A DNA stretch of 64,000 bases from an uncultured Bacteroidota bacterium (lineage in GTDB: Bacteria; Bacteroidota; Bacteroidia; Flavobacteriales; Flavobacteriaceae), in the NCBI GenBank assembly GCA_913041125.1, contig CAJWHM010000004.1, positions 1 through 64,000 on the forward strand, given 5' to 3'. Within the stretch, counting starts at the first letter, position 1; every line of letters starts with the position of its first letter. The notes beneath the pieces are model-generated. The model ran no database searches. It was not told the DNA's origin and saw nothing but the letters and a program-made list of their open reading frames with translations. Positions 56,619 through 64,000 of the stretch are shown piece after piece. A program made the translations under genes and the position numbers.

Positions 56619-57641
56619 ATGAAAAAAATCAAAAATTTTATGCTTATAAGCTTAACAGTTTTATTAAGCACAACAACACTTCTTAAAGGTCAAGAGACAG
56701 ATGAAGCTGCGCCAGAGCCTACATTTAACTTCAGCGGAAGTGTTGATACCTACTTCAGATCTAGTTTTTCTGAAGACCCTGTAGCCCCAGGAACATCTTT
56801 TGCAAACTTAAACGGCTTTGCACTTGGTATGGCGAATTTTATTGTCTCTTATGAAGGAGAAAAATCTGGTTTTGTCGCCGATGTAGTCTTTGGCCCTAGA
56901 GGATCAGACGCTGTATTTGGTTCAGTTGGTAACTCATCTGAAATGGTTAATCAATTGTATGCTTATTACAATTTAGCAGACGGAGTTACAGCTACGTTGG
57001 GTAACTTCAATACCTTCTTAGGTTATGAAGTTATATCACCTGTTGCTAATTTCAACTACTCAACATCTTACATGTTTTCATATGGTCCCTTTTCTCACAC
57101 TGGGTTAAAATTAGATTTTAGTATCTCTGATGACATTTCTTTAATGTTAGGTGTATTTAACCAAACTGACCAGACTGAAGCTAATTATGACAGATATACA
57201 GCTTTCGGTGCTCAACTAGGCTTATACGGTCAATACATAAATTATTTGGGTGGAGATGGATATTCACAAATAGATTTTACTGGTGGATTCGATTTATCTG
57301 ACTCGTTTTTTCTTGGTATAAACGCAACGACTACTTCCCTAGAAGGTGATACAGGTTTTTCAGGAGTTGCTCTTTATCCTCAAATCACTGCTAGTGACAG
57401 TTTTGCTATCGGTTTAAGAGGCGAATTTTTTTCAGAAACAGATGGCTTTGGTGCTCTAGTATCTGATGGTGATGCAGACAATTTTTCTTTGACATTAACA
57501 GGAAGTTTCACTTCAGGTAATTTTATTTTCAAACCTGAATTCAGAATTGACTCTGCTTCTTCAGAAATTTTTGCAATTTCCCCAACAGAAACTGCAGATA
57601 GCCTTTCTTCATTCGTAGTTGCTGCAATCTATCAATTCTAA
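56619..57641 (+). CDS. Outer-membrane beta-barrel porin (BBP2-like)
   Basis: A 340-residue outer-membrane protein. A signal peptide (MLISLTVLLSTTTLLKGQ) is followed by an acidic linker and a barrel that starts FNFSGSVDTYFRSSF, contains alternating strands rich in Gly and aromatics, and ends in SFVVAAIYQF with the terminal Phe needed for BAM insertion. It resembles the putative porin-2 family found beside ammonium transporters in Bacteroidota. Seventeen bases separate it from amtB, which suggests that it admits ammonium or another nitrogen compound. Confidence 0.87.
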   Translation: MKKIKNFMLISLTVLLSTTTLLKGQETDEAAPEPTFNFSGSVDTYFRSSFSEDPVAPGTSFANLNGFALGMANFIVSYEGEKSGFVADVVFGPRGSDAVFGSVGNSSEMVNQLYAYYNLADGVTATLGNFNTFLGYEVISPVANFNYSTSYMFSYGPFSHTGLKLDFSISDDISLMLGVFNQTDQTEANYDRYTAFGAQLGLYGQYINYLGGDGYSQIDFTGGFDLSDSFFLGINATTTSLEGDTGFSGVALYPQITASDSFAIGLRGEFFSETDGFGALVSDGDADNFSLTLTGSFTSGNFIFKPEFRIDSASSEIFAISPTETADSLSSFVVAAIYQF

Positions 57642-57658
57642 CATAAAAAATTATTATT

Positions 57659-58921
57659 ATGATTAACTCAATTTTAAATTTACCCTTAATGATACAAGAT
57701 ACTGCTGCAGTTGAAGGTGACATGGGAATGCTTTGGATGTTATTATCAGGTATCTTAGTATTCTTCATGCAAGCAGGATTTACACTAGTTGAAACCGGTA
57801 TGACGCAATCCAAAAATGCTGTTAACATTGCGATGAAAAACTTTTTAGATATCAGTGTAGGATCAATCACATACTGGCTAGTTGGATATTCTCTTATGTA
57901 TGGCGACACTTCAAACGGTTGGTTTTTTTGGAGTGGTCTTTTTCAAGGTGAAGGTGCAGACTTATTCTTTCAAACAATGTTTGCAGCAACAGCTGCAACA
58001 ATAGTTTCCGGTGCAATAGCAGGGAGAACAAAATTTGAAACATATGTTGTTTTCACCTTAATTATGACTGCAATAATTTATCCTATTTCTGGTGGATGGC
58101 AATGGCAAGGGTCAGGCTGGTTAACTGAACTAGGATTCATTGATTTTGCTGGATCTTCAATTGTACACGGTGTTGGAGGATTTGCAGCATTTGTAGCAGC
58201 TTACATGGTGGGACCAAGAATGGGAAAATATGTAGATGGAAAAGTAATTCCAATTCCTGGACATAATCAAATCTTAGCAACCTTAGGTGTTTTCATTTTA
58301 TGGTTAGGATGGTTTGGTTTTAACGGTGGATCTCAATTAGCTTGGGGTGGAGATGATGCAGTTGGTGCTTCTACAGTTGTTCTAGTAACTAATTTAGCAG
58401 CAGCAGCAGGAGCACTTGGTGCTCTTTTTACAACATGGATATATCTCGGTAAACCCAATATCGCACATACACTCAACGGAGCACTTGCAGGTCTTGTAAG
58501 TATAACTGCTGGATGTGGTAATATGACACCTGGCGGAGCACTAATGGCTGGGCTAATTGGTGGTATAATTGTTGTCTTTTCTATTGAATTAATTGAGAAA
58601 AAGCTCAAGGTTGATGATGCTATAGGTGCGGTTTCAGTTCATGGAGTAGCTGGATTCTGGGGAACAATTGTTATTGGTCTTTGGGGAGTCGATGGTGATG
58701 CTGGTATTGGCTTATTTAATGGCGGAGGCGCTGGTCAATTTATTTCACAATTAATTGGTGCAATTGCATATATGGTATGGGCACTTGTTACTTCTTTTAT
58801 AGTGTTTACAATTCTCAAGAAAACTATGGGATTAAGAGTAACGGAACAAGAAGAAATTGAAGGTCTTGATCTTTCGGAGCATGGAGCTATAGCCTACGCT
58901 GGAAAAAGAAAAAGAGAATAG
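57659..58921 (+). CDS. amtB: Ammonium transporter AmtB (first copy)
   Basis: A 420-residue, eleven-span ammonium channel. It shows GMLWMLLSGILVFFMQAGFT, the pore motifs IDFAGSSIVHGVGGFAAFVA and GAVSVHGVAGFWGTI with the twin His, and the C-terminal EIEGLDLSEHGAIAYA tail that binds P-II. It differs from the second copy through most of its length, so the two are not a recent duplication. A terminator separates it from glnK. Confidence 0.95.
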   Translation: MINSILNLPLMIQDTAAVEGDMGMLWMLLSGILVFFMQAGFTLVETGMTQSKNAVNIAMKNFLDISVGSITYWLVGYSLMYGDTSNGWFFWSGLFQGEGADLFFQTMFAATAATIVSGAIAGRTKFETYVVFTLIMTAIIYPISGGWQWQGSGWLTELGFIDFAGSSIVHGVGGFAAFVAAYMVGPRMGKYVDGKVIPIPGHNQILATLGVFILWLGWFGFNGGSQLAWGGDDAVGASTVVLVTNLAAAAGALGALFTTWIYLGKPNIAHTLNGALAGLVSITAGCGNMTPGGALMAGLIGGIIVVFSIELIEKKLKVDDAIGAVSVHGVAGFWGTIVIGLWGVDGDAGIGLFNGGGAGQFISQLIGAIAYMVWALVTSFIVFTILKKTMGLRVTEQEEIEGLDLSEHGAIAYAGKRKRE

Positions 58922-58952
58922 ATCTGGATCAAAATTAATTTTAATTTAAAAT

Positions 58953-58989
58953 AAGCCTCTCTTGAAATTCAATGGGAGGCTTTTTTTTA
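58953..58989 (+). terminator. Rho-independent terminator after the first amtB
   Basis: A nine-pair stem (AAGCCTCTC with GGGAGGCTT, one G-T pair), 12-base loop and a T8 tract. It lies 32 bases after amtB and before glnK, so glnK probably has its own promoter or depends on read-through. Confidence 0.9.
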
Positions 58990-59037
58990 TAAAAGAAGTA
59001 AACAAATTTTAGTTTATTTGCTACTTAATTTAAACAC

Positions 59038-59376
59038 ATGAAAAAAATAGAAGCAATTATAAGAAAATCAAAATTTGAAGATGTTAAAGATGCATTACAT
59101 AGTGTCGAAGTAAATTTTTTCAGCTACTGGGATGTTACAGGAGTAGGAAATGAAAAAGAGGGTCATGTTTACAGGGGAATCAGTTATAGTACTTCTGAAA
59201 TTCAAAGGCGTTTTTTATCTATCGTCGTAAACAATGAATTTGTTCAACCTACCATAGATGCAATTTTAAAATCTGCAGCCACTGATAAAGTTGGTGATGG
59301 TAAAATTTTTATAACTCCCGTTGAAGAAGCATACCGAATAAGAACAGGCGAAAAGGGGGGGAAATCTCTAAACTAA
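59038..59376 (+). CDS. glnK: P-II nitrogen regulatory protein with a divergent T-loop
   Basis: A 112-residue signal protein that binds ATP/ADP and 2-oxoglutarate and blocks Amt channels. It opens MKKIEAIIRKSKFEDVKDAL. The T-loop reads GVGNEKEGHVYRGISY: the modifiable Tyr (Tyr50, equivalent to Tyr51 of E. coli GlnB) is present, but the loop is one residue shorter and Gln39 is Glu. The B-loop (TDKVGDGKIF) and the C-terminal RIRTGEKGG are typical. It lies between two amtB genes. Confidence 0.93.
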   Translation: MKKIEAIIRKSKFEDVKDALHSVEVNFFSYWDVTGVGNEKEGHVYRGISYSTSEIQRRFLSIVVNNEFVQPTIDAILKSAATDKVGDGKIFITPVEEAYRIRTGEKGGKSLN

Positions 59377-59401
59377 TTAATAAATAAACAATATCAAAAT
59401 A

Positions 59402-60643
59402 ATGGAAAGTACCGCGCTTTTTACTGCTAATAATGTATGGATGATGATCTGTACTGCACTTGTATTTTTTATGCACTTAGGATTCTCATTTTTAGAGATT
59501 GGCCTAACTCGACAAAAAAATACAGTAAATATTCTATTTAAAAACTTTTTTGTAATTACTATAGGACTCCTTCTCTATGCAATCGGAGGGTTCAACTTAA
59601 TGTACCCTGGATTTGAAGAGGGTGCAACAGGTTTTCTGAAATTTGCTGGTTTTGGAATTACAGCTCCAGAAGGAGGAATGACCGAACAATATGCATCAAG
59701 TGGTTACACATGGTGGACAGATTTTCTGTTTCAAGGTATGTTCGCTGCAACTGCAGCAACAATTGTTTCGGGAGCTGTAGCTGAAAGAATTAAACTAAAA
59801 AGTTTTATGCTTTTTACAATATTTTATGTAGGAATTGTCTACCCTATTATAGGATCATGGAAATGGGGTGGTGGATTTTTAGACCAATGGGGCTTCTATG
59901 ACTTTGCTGGTTCAACACTAGTACATTCTGTTGGAGGATGGGCAGCTTTAATTGCGGTTTATCTTCTTGGAGCTCGCATAGGTAAATTTGGAGATGATGG
60001 TAAGTCTAAGGCAATACCTGGCCACAACATTCCTCTTGCTGCAGCAGGAGTTTTAATTCTTTGGCTTGGATGGTTCGGATTTAATGGCGGATCTGTTTTG
60101 TCCGCTGATCCAGAATTAACATCACTAACACTTGTAACAACTTGTTTAGCTGCTGCTGCAGGTGGTGTAACTTCAAGTATTGTTTCAAATTTATTATACA
60201 AAAATTATGACCTAACTATGTTTATGAATGGCGTCTTGGGAGGACTTGTTGGGATTACAGCTGGCGCAGATCAAATGAGTCCTACTGACGCTATACTAAT
60301 TGGTATAATCGCTGGTGTCATAATCGTTTTTGGAATTGCTCTTATTGACAGATTAAAACTAGACGATCCTGTTGGTGCAATTGCTGTTCATTTAATTTGT
60401 GGAATTTGGGGGACTTTAGCAGTTGGTGTTTTTGGAGCCATGGCAAGTCTAGATCAATTTTTAGTACAATTGATTGGAGTGGGAATTATTGGAGCTTTTT
60501 CAGTTATCACCTCTCTTACAATTTTATATCTCATAAAGAAAACACTGGGATTAAGGGTAGAAAAAGATGAAGAGCTTAAAGGCCTTGATTTGTCAGAACA
60601 CGGAATGGATGCTTATGCAGATTTTCGTCTAAATCAACATTAA
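59402..60643 (+). CDS. amtB: Ammonium transporter AmtB (second copy)
   Basis: A 413-residue Amt channel. The opening is NVWMMICTALVFFMHLGFSF. The pore motifs YDFAGSTLVHSVGGWAALIA and GAIAVHLICGIWGTL keep both His residues, and the C-terminus DEELKGLDLSEHGMDAYADF is the P-II contact. It follows glnK by 25 bases and the two are probably co-transcribed, ending at a terminator. Confidence 0.95.
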   Translation: MESTALFTANNVWMMICTALVFFMHLGFSFLEIGLTRQKNTVNILFKNFFVITIGLLLYAIGGFNLMYPGFEEGATGFLKFAGFGITAPEGGMTEQYASSGYTWWTDFLFQGMFAATAATIVSGAVAERIKLKSFMLFTIFYVGIVYPIIGSWKWGGGFLDQWGFYDFAGSTLVHSVGGWAALIAVYLLGARIGKFGDDGKSKAIPGHNIPLAAAGVLILWLGWFGFNGGSVLSADPELTSLTLVTTCLAAAAGGVTSSIVSNLLYKNYDLTMFMNGVLGGLVGITAGADQMSPTDAILIGIIAGVIIVFGIALIDRLKLDDPVGAIAVHLICGIWGTLAVGVFGAMASLDQFLVQLIGVGIIGAFSVITSLTILYLIKKTLGLRVEKDEELKGLDLSEHGMDAYADFRLNQH

Positions 60644-60678
60644 AATTCATGACTTAATTATCAATCCTTCTTAATAAT

Positions 60679-60707
60679 AACCTCCCTAAACTATGGGAGG
60701 TTTTTTT
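60679..60707 (+). terminator. Rho-independent terminator after glnK-amtB
   Basis: An eight-pair stem (AACCTCCC with GGGAGGTT), eight-base loop and T7 tract. It closes the ammonium cluster. Confidence 0.9.
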
Positions 60708-60730
60708 GTTTATATTAGAAAAAAATTATT

Positions 60731-62293
60731 ATGCGTAACATATTATTTCTAGTTTCATTACTATTTTCTTTATCTACTAATTCACAAAATAAATTAACAG
60801 CTGCAGAAGGTCCCTACAATCACTTAATTATAAGAGGTGCAACTTTAATTAATGGAAATGGAGCTCCTCCTATTGGCCCTGTTGATATTAGTGTTGAAAA
60901 TAATAAAATCACTTCAATAGACGTTGTAGGATATCCAGGTGTAGATATTGATGAATCAAAAAGACCTAAGCTTAAAAATGGTGGAAAAGAAATTAATGCA
61001 AATGGAATGTATGTGTTACCTGGATTTATTGATATGCATGGCCATATTGGTGGTGAACCTCAAGGTGCTGAATGGGACTATGTATTTAAACTCTGGTTAG
61101 CCCATGGAATCACAACTATTCGTGAACCTAGTGGAAGGGGAATAAAATATGCTGTAGACCTGAAAAAAAGAAGTAAAAAAAATGAAATAATTGCACCAAG
61201 GATATTGGCATATACTGGCTTTGGACAAGGAAATAAAAGCCCTATAAGTAATGAAGAACAGGCAAGGGAGTGGGTACGCCAAAATGCAAAAAATGGAGCA
61301 GATGGAATAAAGTTTTTTGGTGCTGAGCCAGAGATTATGAAAGCAGCACTAGACGAGAATAAAAAACTAGGTTTAAGATCTGCATGTCACCATGCCCAAC
61401 TAAGTGTAGCTAGATGGAATGTTTTAAATTCTGCCAGGGCAGGACTTACTACTATGGAACATTGGTATGGACTTCCTGAGGCCTTATTTGAAGATAGAAC
61501 AGTTCAAGATTATCCTTTAGATTATAACTACCAAAATGAACAACATAGATTTGGAGAAGCAGGAAAACTTTGGAAACAGGCAGCAGCACCATATTCAGAT
61601 CATTGGAACAAAGTTATGAATGAATTAATTGACCTAGACTTTACTATAGTACCCACATTTAATATTTATGAAGCTAGCAGAGATTTACACAGGGCGAGAA
61701 GAGCTGAATGGCACGAAGATTATACACTACCATCTCTATGGCGTTTTTATCAACCAAGTAAAATATCTCATGGATCTTATTGGCATTTTTGGGGGACTGA
61801 AGAAGAAGTCGCTTGGAAAGAAAATTATAAGTTATGGATGACATTCATAAATGAATATAAAAATAGAGGAGGAAGAATATGTACGGGCTCAGACTCAGGT
61901 TTCATTTTTCAACTTTATGGATTTGCATACATTAGAGAAATGGAACTCTTAAGAGAAGCTGGATTCCATCCGCTAGAAATAATAAGAGCTGCAACCCTTA
62001 ATGGCGCCGAAGCTTTAGGAATAGATGATCAAACTGGATCTATCGAAATAGGTAAAAGTGCTGATTTTGTAATCATTGAGGAAAACCCTTTAGAAAACTT
62101 TAAAGTTCTTTACGGTACAGGCGCAATTAAACTTACTGATGATAACGAGGTTATTAGGGTTGGAGGAGTGAAACATACAATCAGACAGGGAGTAATTTAC
62201 GATTCAAAGAAACTTCTTTCTGAAGTCAAACAAATGGTAAAAAAAGCTAAAAACAAAGAAGATTTTAAGATTAAACAACCTGGAAAACAGTAA
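60731..62293 (+). CDS. Secreted amidohydrolase family protein
   Basis: A 520-residue metal-dependent hydrolase. A signal peptide (LFLVSLLFSLSTNSQ) precedes the amidohydrolase fold: metal ligands in VLPGFIDMHGHIGGEPQ, SACHHAQLSV, and the Asp in CTGSDSGFIFQLYG, with the composite domain closed by GSIEIGKSADFVIIEENPLE. Related proteins hydrolyse N-acyl amino acids or dipeptides; the substrate is not evident. It lies alone after the ammonium cluster. Confidence 0.9.
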   Translation: MRNILFLVSLLFSLSTNSQNKLTAAEGPYNHLIIRGATLINGNGAPPIGPVDISVENNKITSIDVVGYPGVDIDESKRPKLKNGGKEINANGMYVLPGFIDMHGHIGGEPQGAEWDYVFKLWLAHGITTIREPSGRGIKYAVDLKKRSKKNEIIAPRILAYTGFGQGNKSPISNEEQAREWVRQNAKNGADGIKFFGAEPEIMKAALDENKKLGLRSACHHAQLSVARWNVLNSARAGLTTMEHWYGLPEALFEDRTVQDYPLDYNYQNEQHRFGEAGKLWKQAAAPYSDHWNKVMNELIDLDFTIVPTFNIYEASRDLHRARRAEWHEDYTLPSLWRFYQPSKISHGSYWHFWGTEEEVAWKENYKLWMTFINEYKNRGGRICTGSDSGFIFQLYGFAYIREMELLREAGFHPLEIIRAATLNGAEALGIDDQTGSIEIGKSADFVIIEENPLENFKVLYGTGAIKLTDDNEVIRVGGVKHTIRQGVIYDSKKLLSEVKQMVKKAKNKEDFKIKQPGKQ

Positions 62294-62296
62294 TAT

Positions 62297-63085
62297 TTAT
62301 TCAAAATCTTTATTCTCCAAGAGGAAATATAAAGATGTATCATTAAATTTATCTGGCTGATCAATATTAACAACATGACCCGTTTTCGAAAATGTTATTA
62401 AGGAAGAATTTGGATGTTTTTTTATCATTTTTTTTACAAAGGGTAAGAACATATAGTCTTCTTTTCCCATTATATATAAGATTTGTGTTGAAACCTTATA
62501 ATTTCTTATTTTTTCTAATAATGGAAAAATCTTGTTAGTCAATTTATACCAACGTTTAAATTCTTTTTGCGATATCTTTTTTGCCTCTCTAATAAAAAGT
62601 GCTCTAGATTTTCTATGCTTTCTATATGGCATAACTACGTATGCAAAAAATGTGTAAATCCAAATAAATGGAAGTATACTTTGTGTTAGTTTACCCATTA
62701 ACATCAAAAATTTTGATTGTAAATTCAGATTTAAAATTGCACCACCTAAAATTATTTTTTCCACTCGGTTTTGATGATTAAACAACATTTTTTGAATTAA
62801 TATACTCCCTAAAGAAATTCCAACAAAATGCGATTTTTTTATTTTAACATAATCCAATACTTCAATTATATCAAATACAAGGTCATCAAAGGTATATACT
62901 GTCCCATCTGGTGATGGAGCTGATCTTCCATGACCTCTCAAGTCAATCAATAATACGTTAAAATATTTTTTAAAAAAACGAACTTGATTAAACCAAATTG
63001 AAGAACTACCTCCAGCACCATGGATAAATGTAATCCATTTTTGAGAACTTTTTTCAGAAGAATATATCGTGTGGTATAACATCAA
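62297..63085 (-). CDS. Alpha/beta hydrolase
   Basis: A 262-residue protein of the alpha/beta hydrolase fold. It has the oxyanion region TFIHGAGGSSSIWFNQVRFF, LLIDLRGHGRSAPSPDG, the nucleophile Ser in FVGISLGSILIQKML, a lid with hydrophobic character, and the catalytic His in SKTGHVVNIDQP. No signal peptide is seen. Its substrate is unknown. The start overlaps the pyrF stop by four bases. Confidence 0.9.
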   Translation of the reverse strand: MMLYHTIYSSEKSSQKWITFIHGAGGSSSIWFNQVRFFKKYFNVLLIDLRGHGRSAPSPDGTVYTFDDLVFDIIEVLDYVKIKKSHFVGISLGSILIQKMLFNHQNRVEKIILGGAILNLNLQSKFLMLMGKLTQSILPFIWIYTFFAYVVMPYRKHRKSRALFIREAKKISQKEFKRWYKLTNKIFPLLEKIRNYKVSTQILYIMGKEDYMFLPFVKKMIKKHPNSSLITFSKTGHVVNIDQPDKFNDTSLYFLLENKDFE

Positions 63086-63909
63086 ATGATTCCAGCTGAT
63101 TTTAAATAATCTTCCATTTCTAATTGTAAAATTTTTGCCTTTTCAGCTGCTGCAATATCAAAATCATTCTTATCAGATGCATAAATAATTCCTCTTGAAG
63201 AATTAACTATAAGTCCACATTGTGAATTTAATCCAAAAGTTGCTACATCTCTCAAACTTCCTCCTTGTGCACCTACACCTGGAACTAAGAGAAATGAATT
63301 AGGTACGAGCTTACGAATTGATTTTAAAGATTCGGATTTTGTAGCTCCAACAACATACATTAGATTTTCTGAGTTATCCCACTGTTGACTTAATTTCAAA
63401 ATTTTTTCAAAAAGTAATAAATCATTTTCTTTGGAATATTGAAAGTCTTTAGCGCTTGGATTAGAGGTTAAAGCCAATAGAATAGTATGTTTATTTTCGT
63501 ATTCTAAGAAAGGTGAAATAGCATCCTTTCCAATGTATGGGGCAATAGTTATTGCATCATAACCAAAAGTCTCGAAATAAACTTTAGCATATCGGGCTGC
63601 TGTATTTCCAATATCACCTCTTTTTGCATCCGCTATTGTAAAATGATCAGGATATCTATCATTTAAATAATCAGTAACCTTTTTAAATGATTTCCAGCCC
63701 TCTACACCATAAGCTTCAAAAAAGGCTAAATTAGGTTTATACGCTACAGCATATGTATGTGTTGAGTCAATAATTGCCTTTGAAAATGAAAAAATTGGGT
63801 CTTCCTTTTCCAATAAATGTTTTGGAATTTTTTCTAAATCAACGTCTAATCCAACACATAGAAAAGATTTCTTTTCTTTTATTTTTTGAAAAAGAAATTC
63901 ATTGGTCAT
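63082..63909 (-). CDS. pyrF: Orotidine 5'-phosphate decarboxylase (type 2)
   Basis: A 275-residue enzyme that makes UMP. The length and the sequence [20 protein letters not shown], the active-site [20 protein letters not shown] and [20 protein letters not shown] identify the longer type 2 subfamily. The start overlaps the stop of prfA (ATGA), the usual flavobacterial pairing, and the stop overlaps the hydrolase gene. Confidence 0.96.
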   Translation of the reverse strand: MTNEFLFQKIKEKKSFLCVGLDVDLEKIPKHLLEKEDPIFSFSKAIIDSTHTYAVAYKPNLAFFEAYGVEGWKSFKKVTDYLNDRYPDHFTIADAKRGDIGNTAARYAKVYFETFGYDAITIAPYIGKDAISPFLEYENKHTILLALTSNPSAKDFQYSKENDLLLFEKILKLSQQWDNSENLMYVVGATKSESLKSIRKLVPNSFLLVPGVGAQGGSLRDVATFGLNSQCGLIVNSSRGIIYASDKNDFDIAAAEKAKILQLEMEDYLKSAGII

Positions 63910-64000
63910 AACACTTCTCCCGACTCTTTTAGTTTTTCAGTATTTTGATATAACTGTATTTCATCAATTATTTTTTGGATATCTCCGTTTATAAAATTAT
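63906..64000 (-). CDS. prfA: Peptide chain release factor 1 (3' end only)
   Basis: The last 30 codons of a frame entering from beyond the window: [20 protein letters not shown] followed by [10 protein letters not shown] and TGA. This is the C-terminal tail of RF1 in flavobacteria, and prfA next to pyrF is the common order. The PrmC enzyme that methylates RF1 is also in this window. Confidence 0.85.
   Translation of the reverse strand, partial: NFINGDIQKIIDEIQLYQNTEKLKESGEVL

Noticed and set aside
58333..58608. Long antisense open frame within amtB (also within dnaK, ettA and leuC)
   Set aside because: Codon composition mirrors the real gene on the other strand, and the products have no recognisable domain.
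57659..60643. Recent tandem duplication of amtB
   Set aside because: Shared motifs are conserved, but the sequences differ over most of their length, with different loops and no DNA-level repeat.

Overview
The window is a 64 kb chromosomal segment of an AT-rich (roughly 30% GC by eye), gene-dense bacterium of the Bacteroidota, almost certainly a flavobacterium and probably a marine, streamlined one. The evidence is the set of clade-restricted families (DUF4835, DUF6913, DUF6095, the CAL67264 small membrane protein, the Bacteroidota-type RpoZ), the flavobacterial block bamD-rpoZ-coaBC-DUF4835-recN, repeated TAnnTTTG -7 promoter boxes, scarcity of Shine-Dalgarno sequences, and frequent TTG or GTG starts. 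It holds no rRNA, tRNA, CRISPR array, insertion sequence or prophage. Nearly everything is core metabolism or information processing.

Layout. 1-7.9 kb (minus): prmC, ligA, DUF6913, dapA, bamD, rpoZ, coaBC, DUF4835 and the 5' end of recN. 8-12.3 kb: ribD (plus), a hotdog thioesterase (minus), dnaA, a frameshifted low-molecular-weight tyrosine phosphatase and an RsmI-like methylase (plus). 12.3-14.6 kb (minus): mltG, a GNAT gene and dapF in overlapping order. 14.7-23.4 kb (plus): HtrA protease, trmD, rplS, icd, murQ, DUF6095, and the thrS-infC-rpmI-rplT translation operon, then an ArsC-like gene. 23.5-29.3 kb: a small membrane gene (minus), fumC and GNAT (plus), CAL67264-ettA (minus), an acyl-CoA carboxyltransferase (plus). 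29.2-33 kb (minus): a menaquinone cluster with a MenI-like thioesterase, a PAS-UbiA fusion prenyltransferase, a CPBP membrane protein and MenE. 33-38 kb: dnaK (minus), panB and an RluA-type pseudouridine synthase (plus), a large helical protein of unknown role (minus). 38.4-45.8 kb (plus): leuA-leuC-leuD-citramalate-synthase-like-leuB, msrA, aldose epimerase. 45.8-54.1 kb (minus): PAP2, small protein, MATE, M28 peptidase and sigma-54-type response regulator; grpE-dnaJ; an epimerase; mnmD. 54.2-62.3 kb: ilvE, crcB, then porin-amtB-glnK-amtB for ammonium uptake, and a secreted amidohydrolase. 62.3-64 kb (minus): alpha/beta hydrolase, pyrF and the 3' end of prfA.

The most unusual items are these. 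(1) A PAS sensor domain is fused in frame to the UbiA/MenA prenyltransferase of the menaquinone cluster, with its own promoter. (2) The dnaK and grpE-dnaJ operons share a composite upstream element: TGnCA-N3-TGnCA about 12 bp before a sigma-54-like TGGCA...TTG element, at matching distances from both starts. (3) infC appears to start with AUA. (4) An A8 tract breaks an otherwise intact phosphatase by exactly one base. (5) Three genes have promoter -7 boxes ending four bases before the start codon, which predicts leaderless mRNAs.
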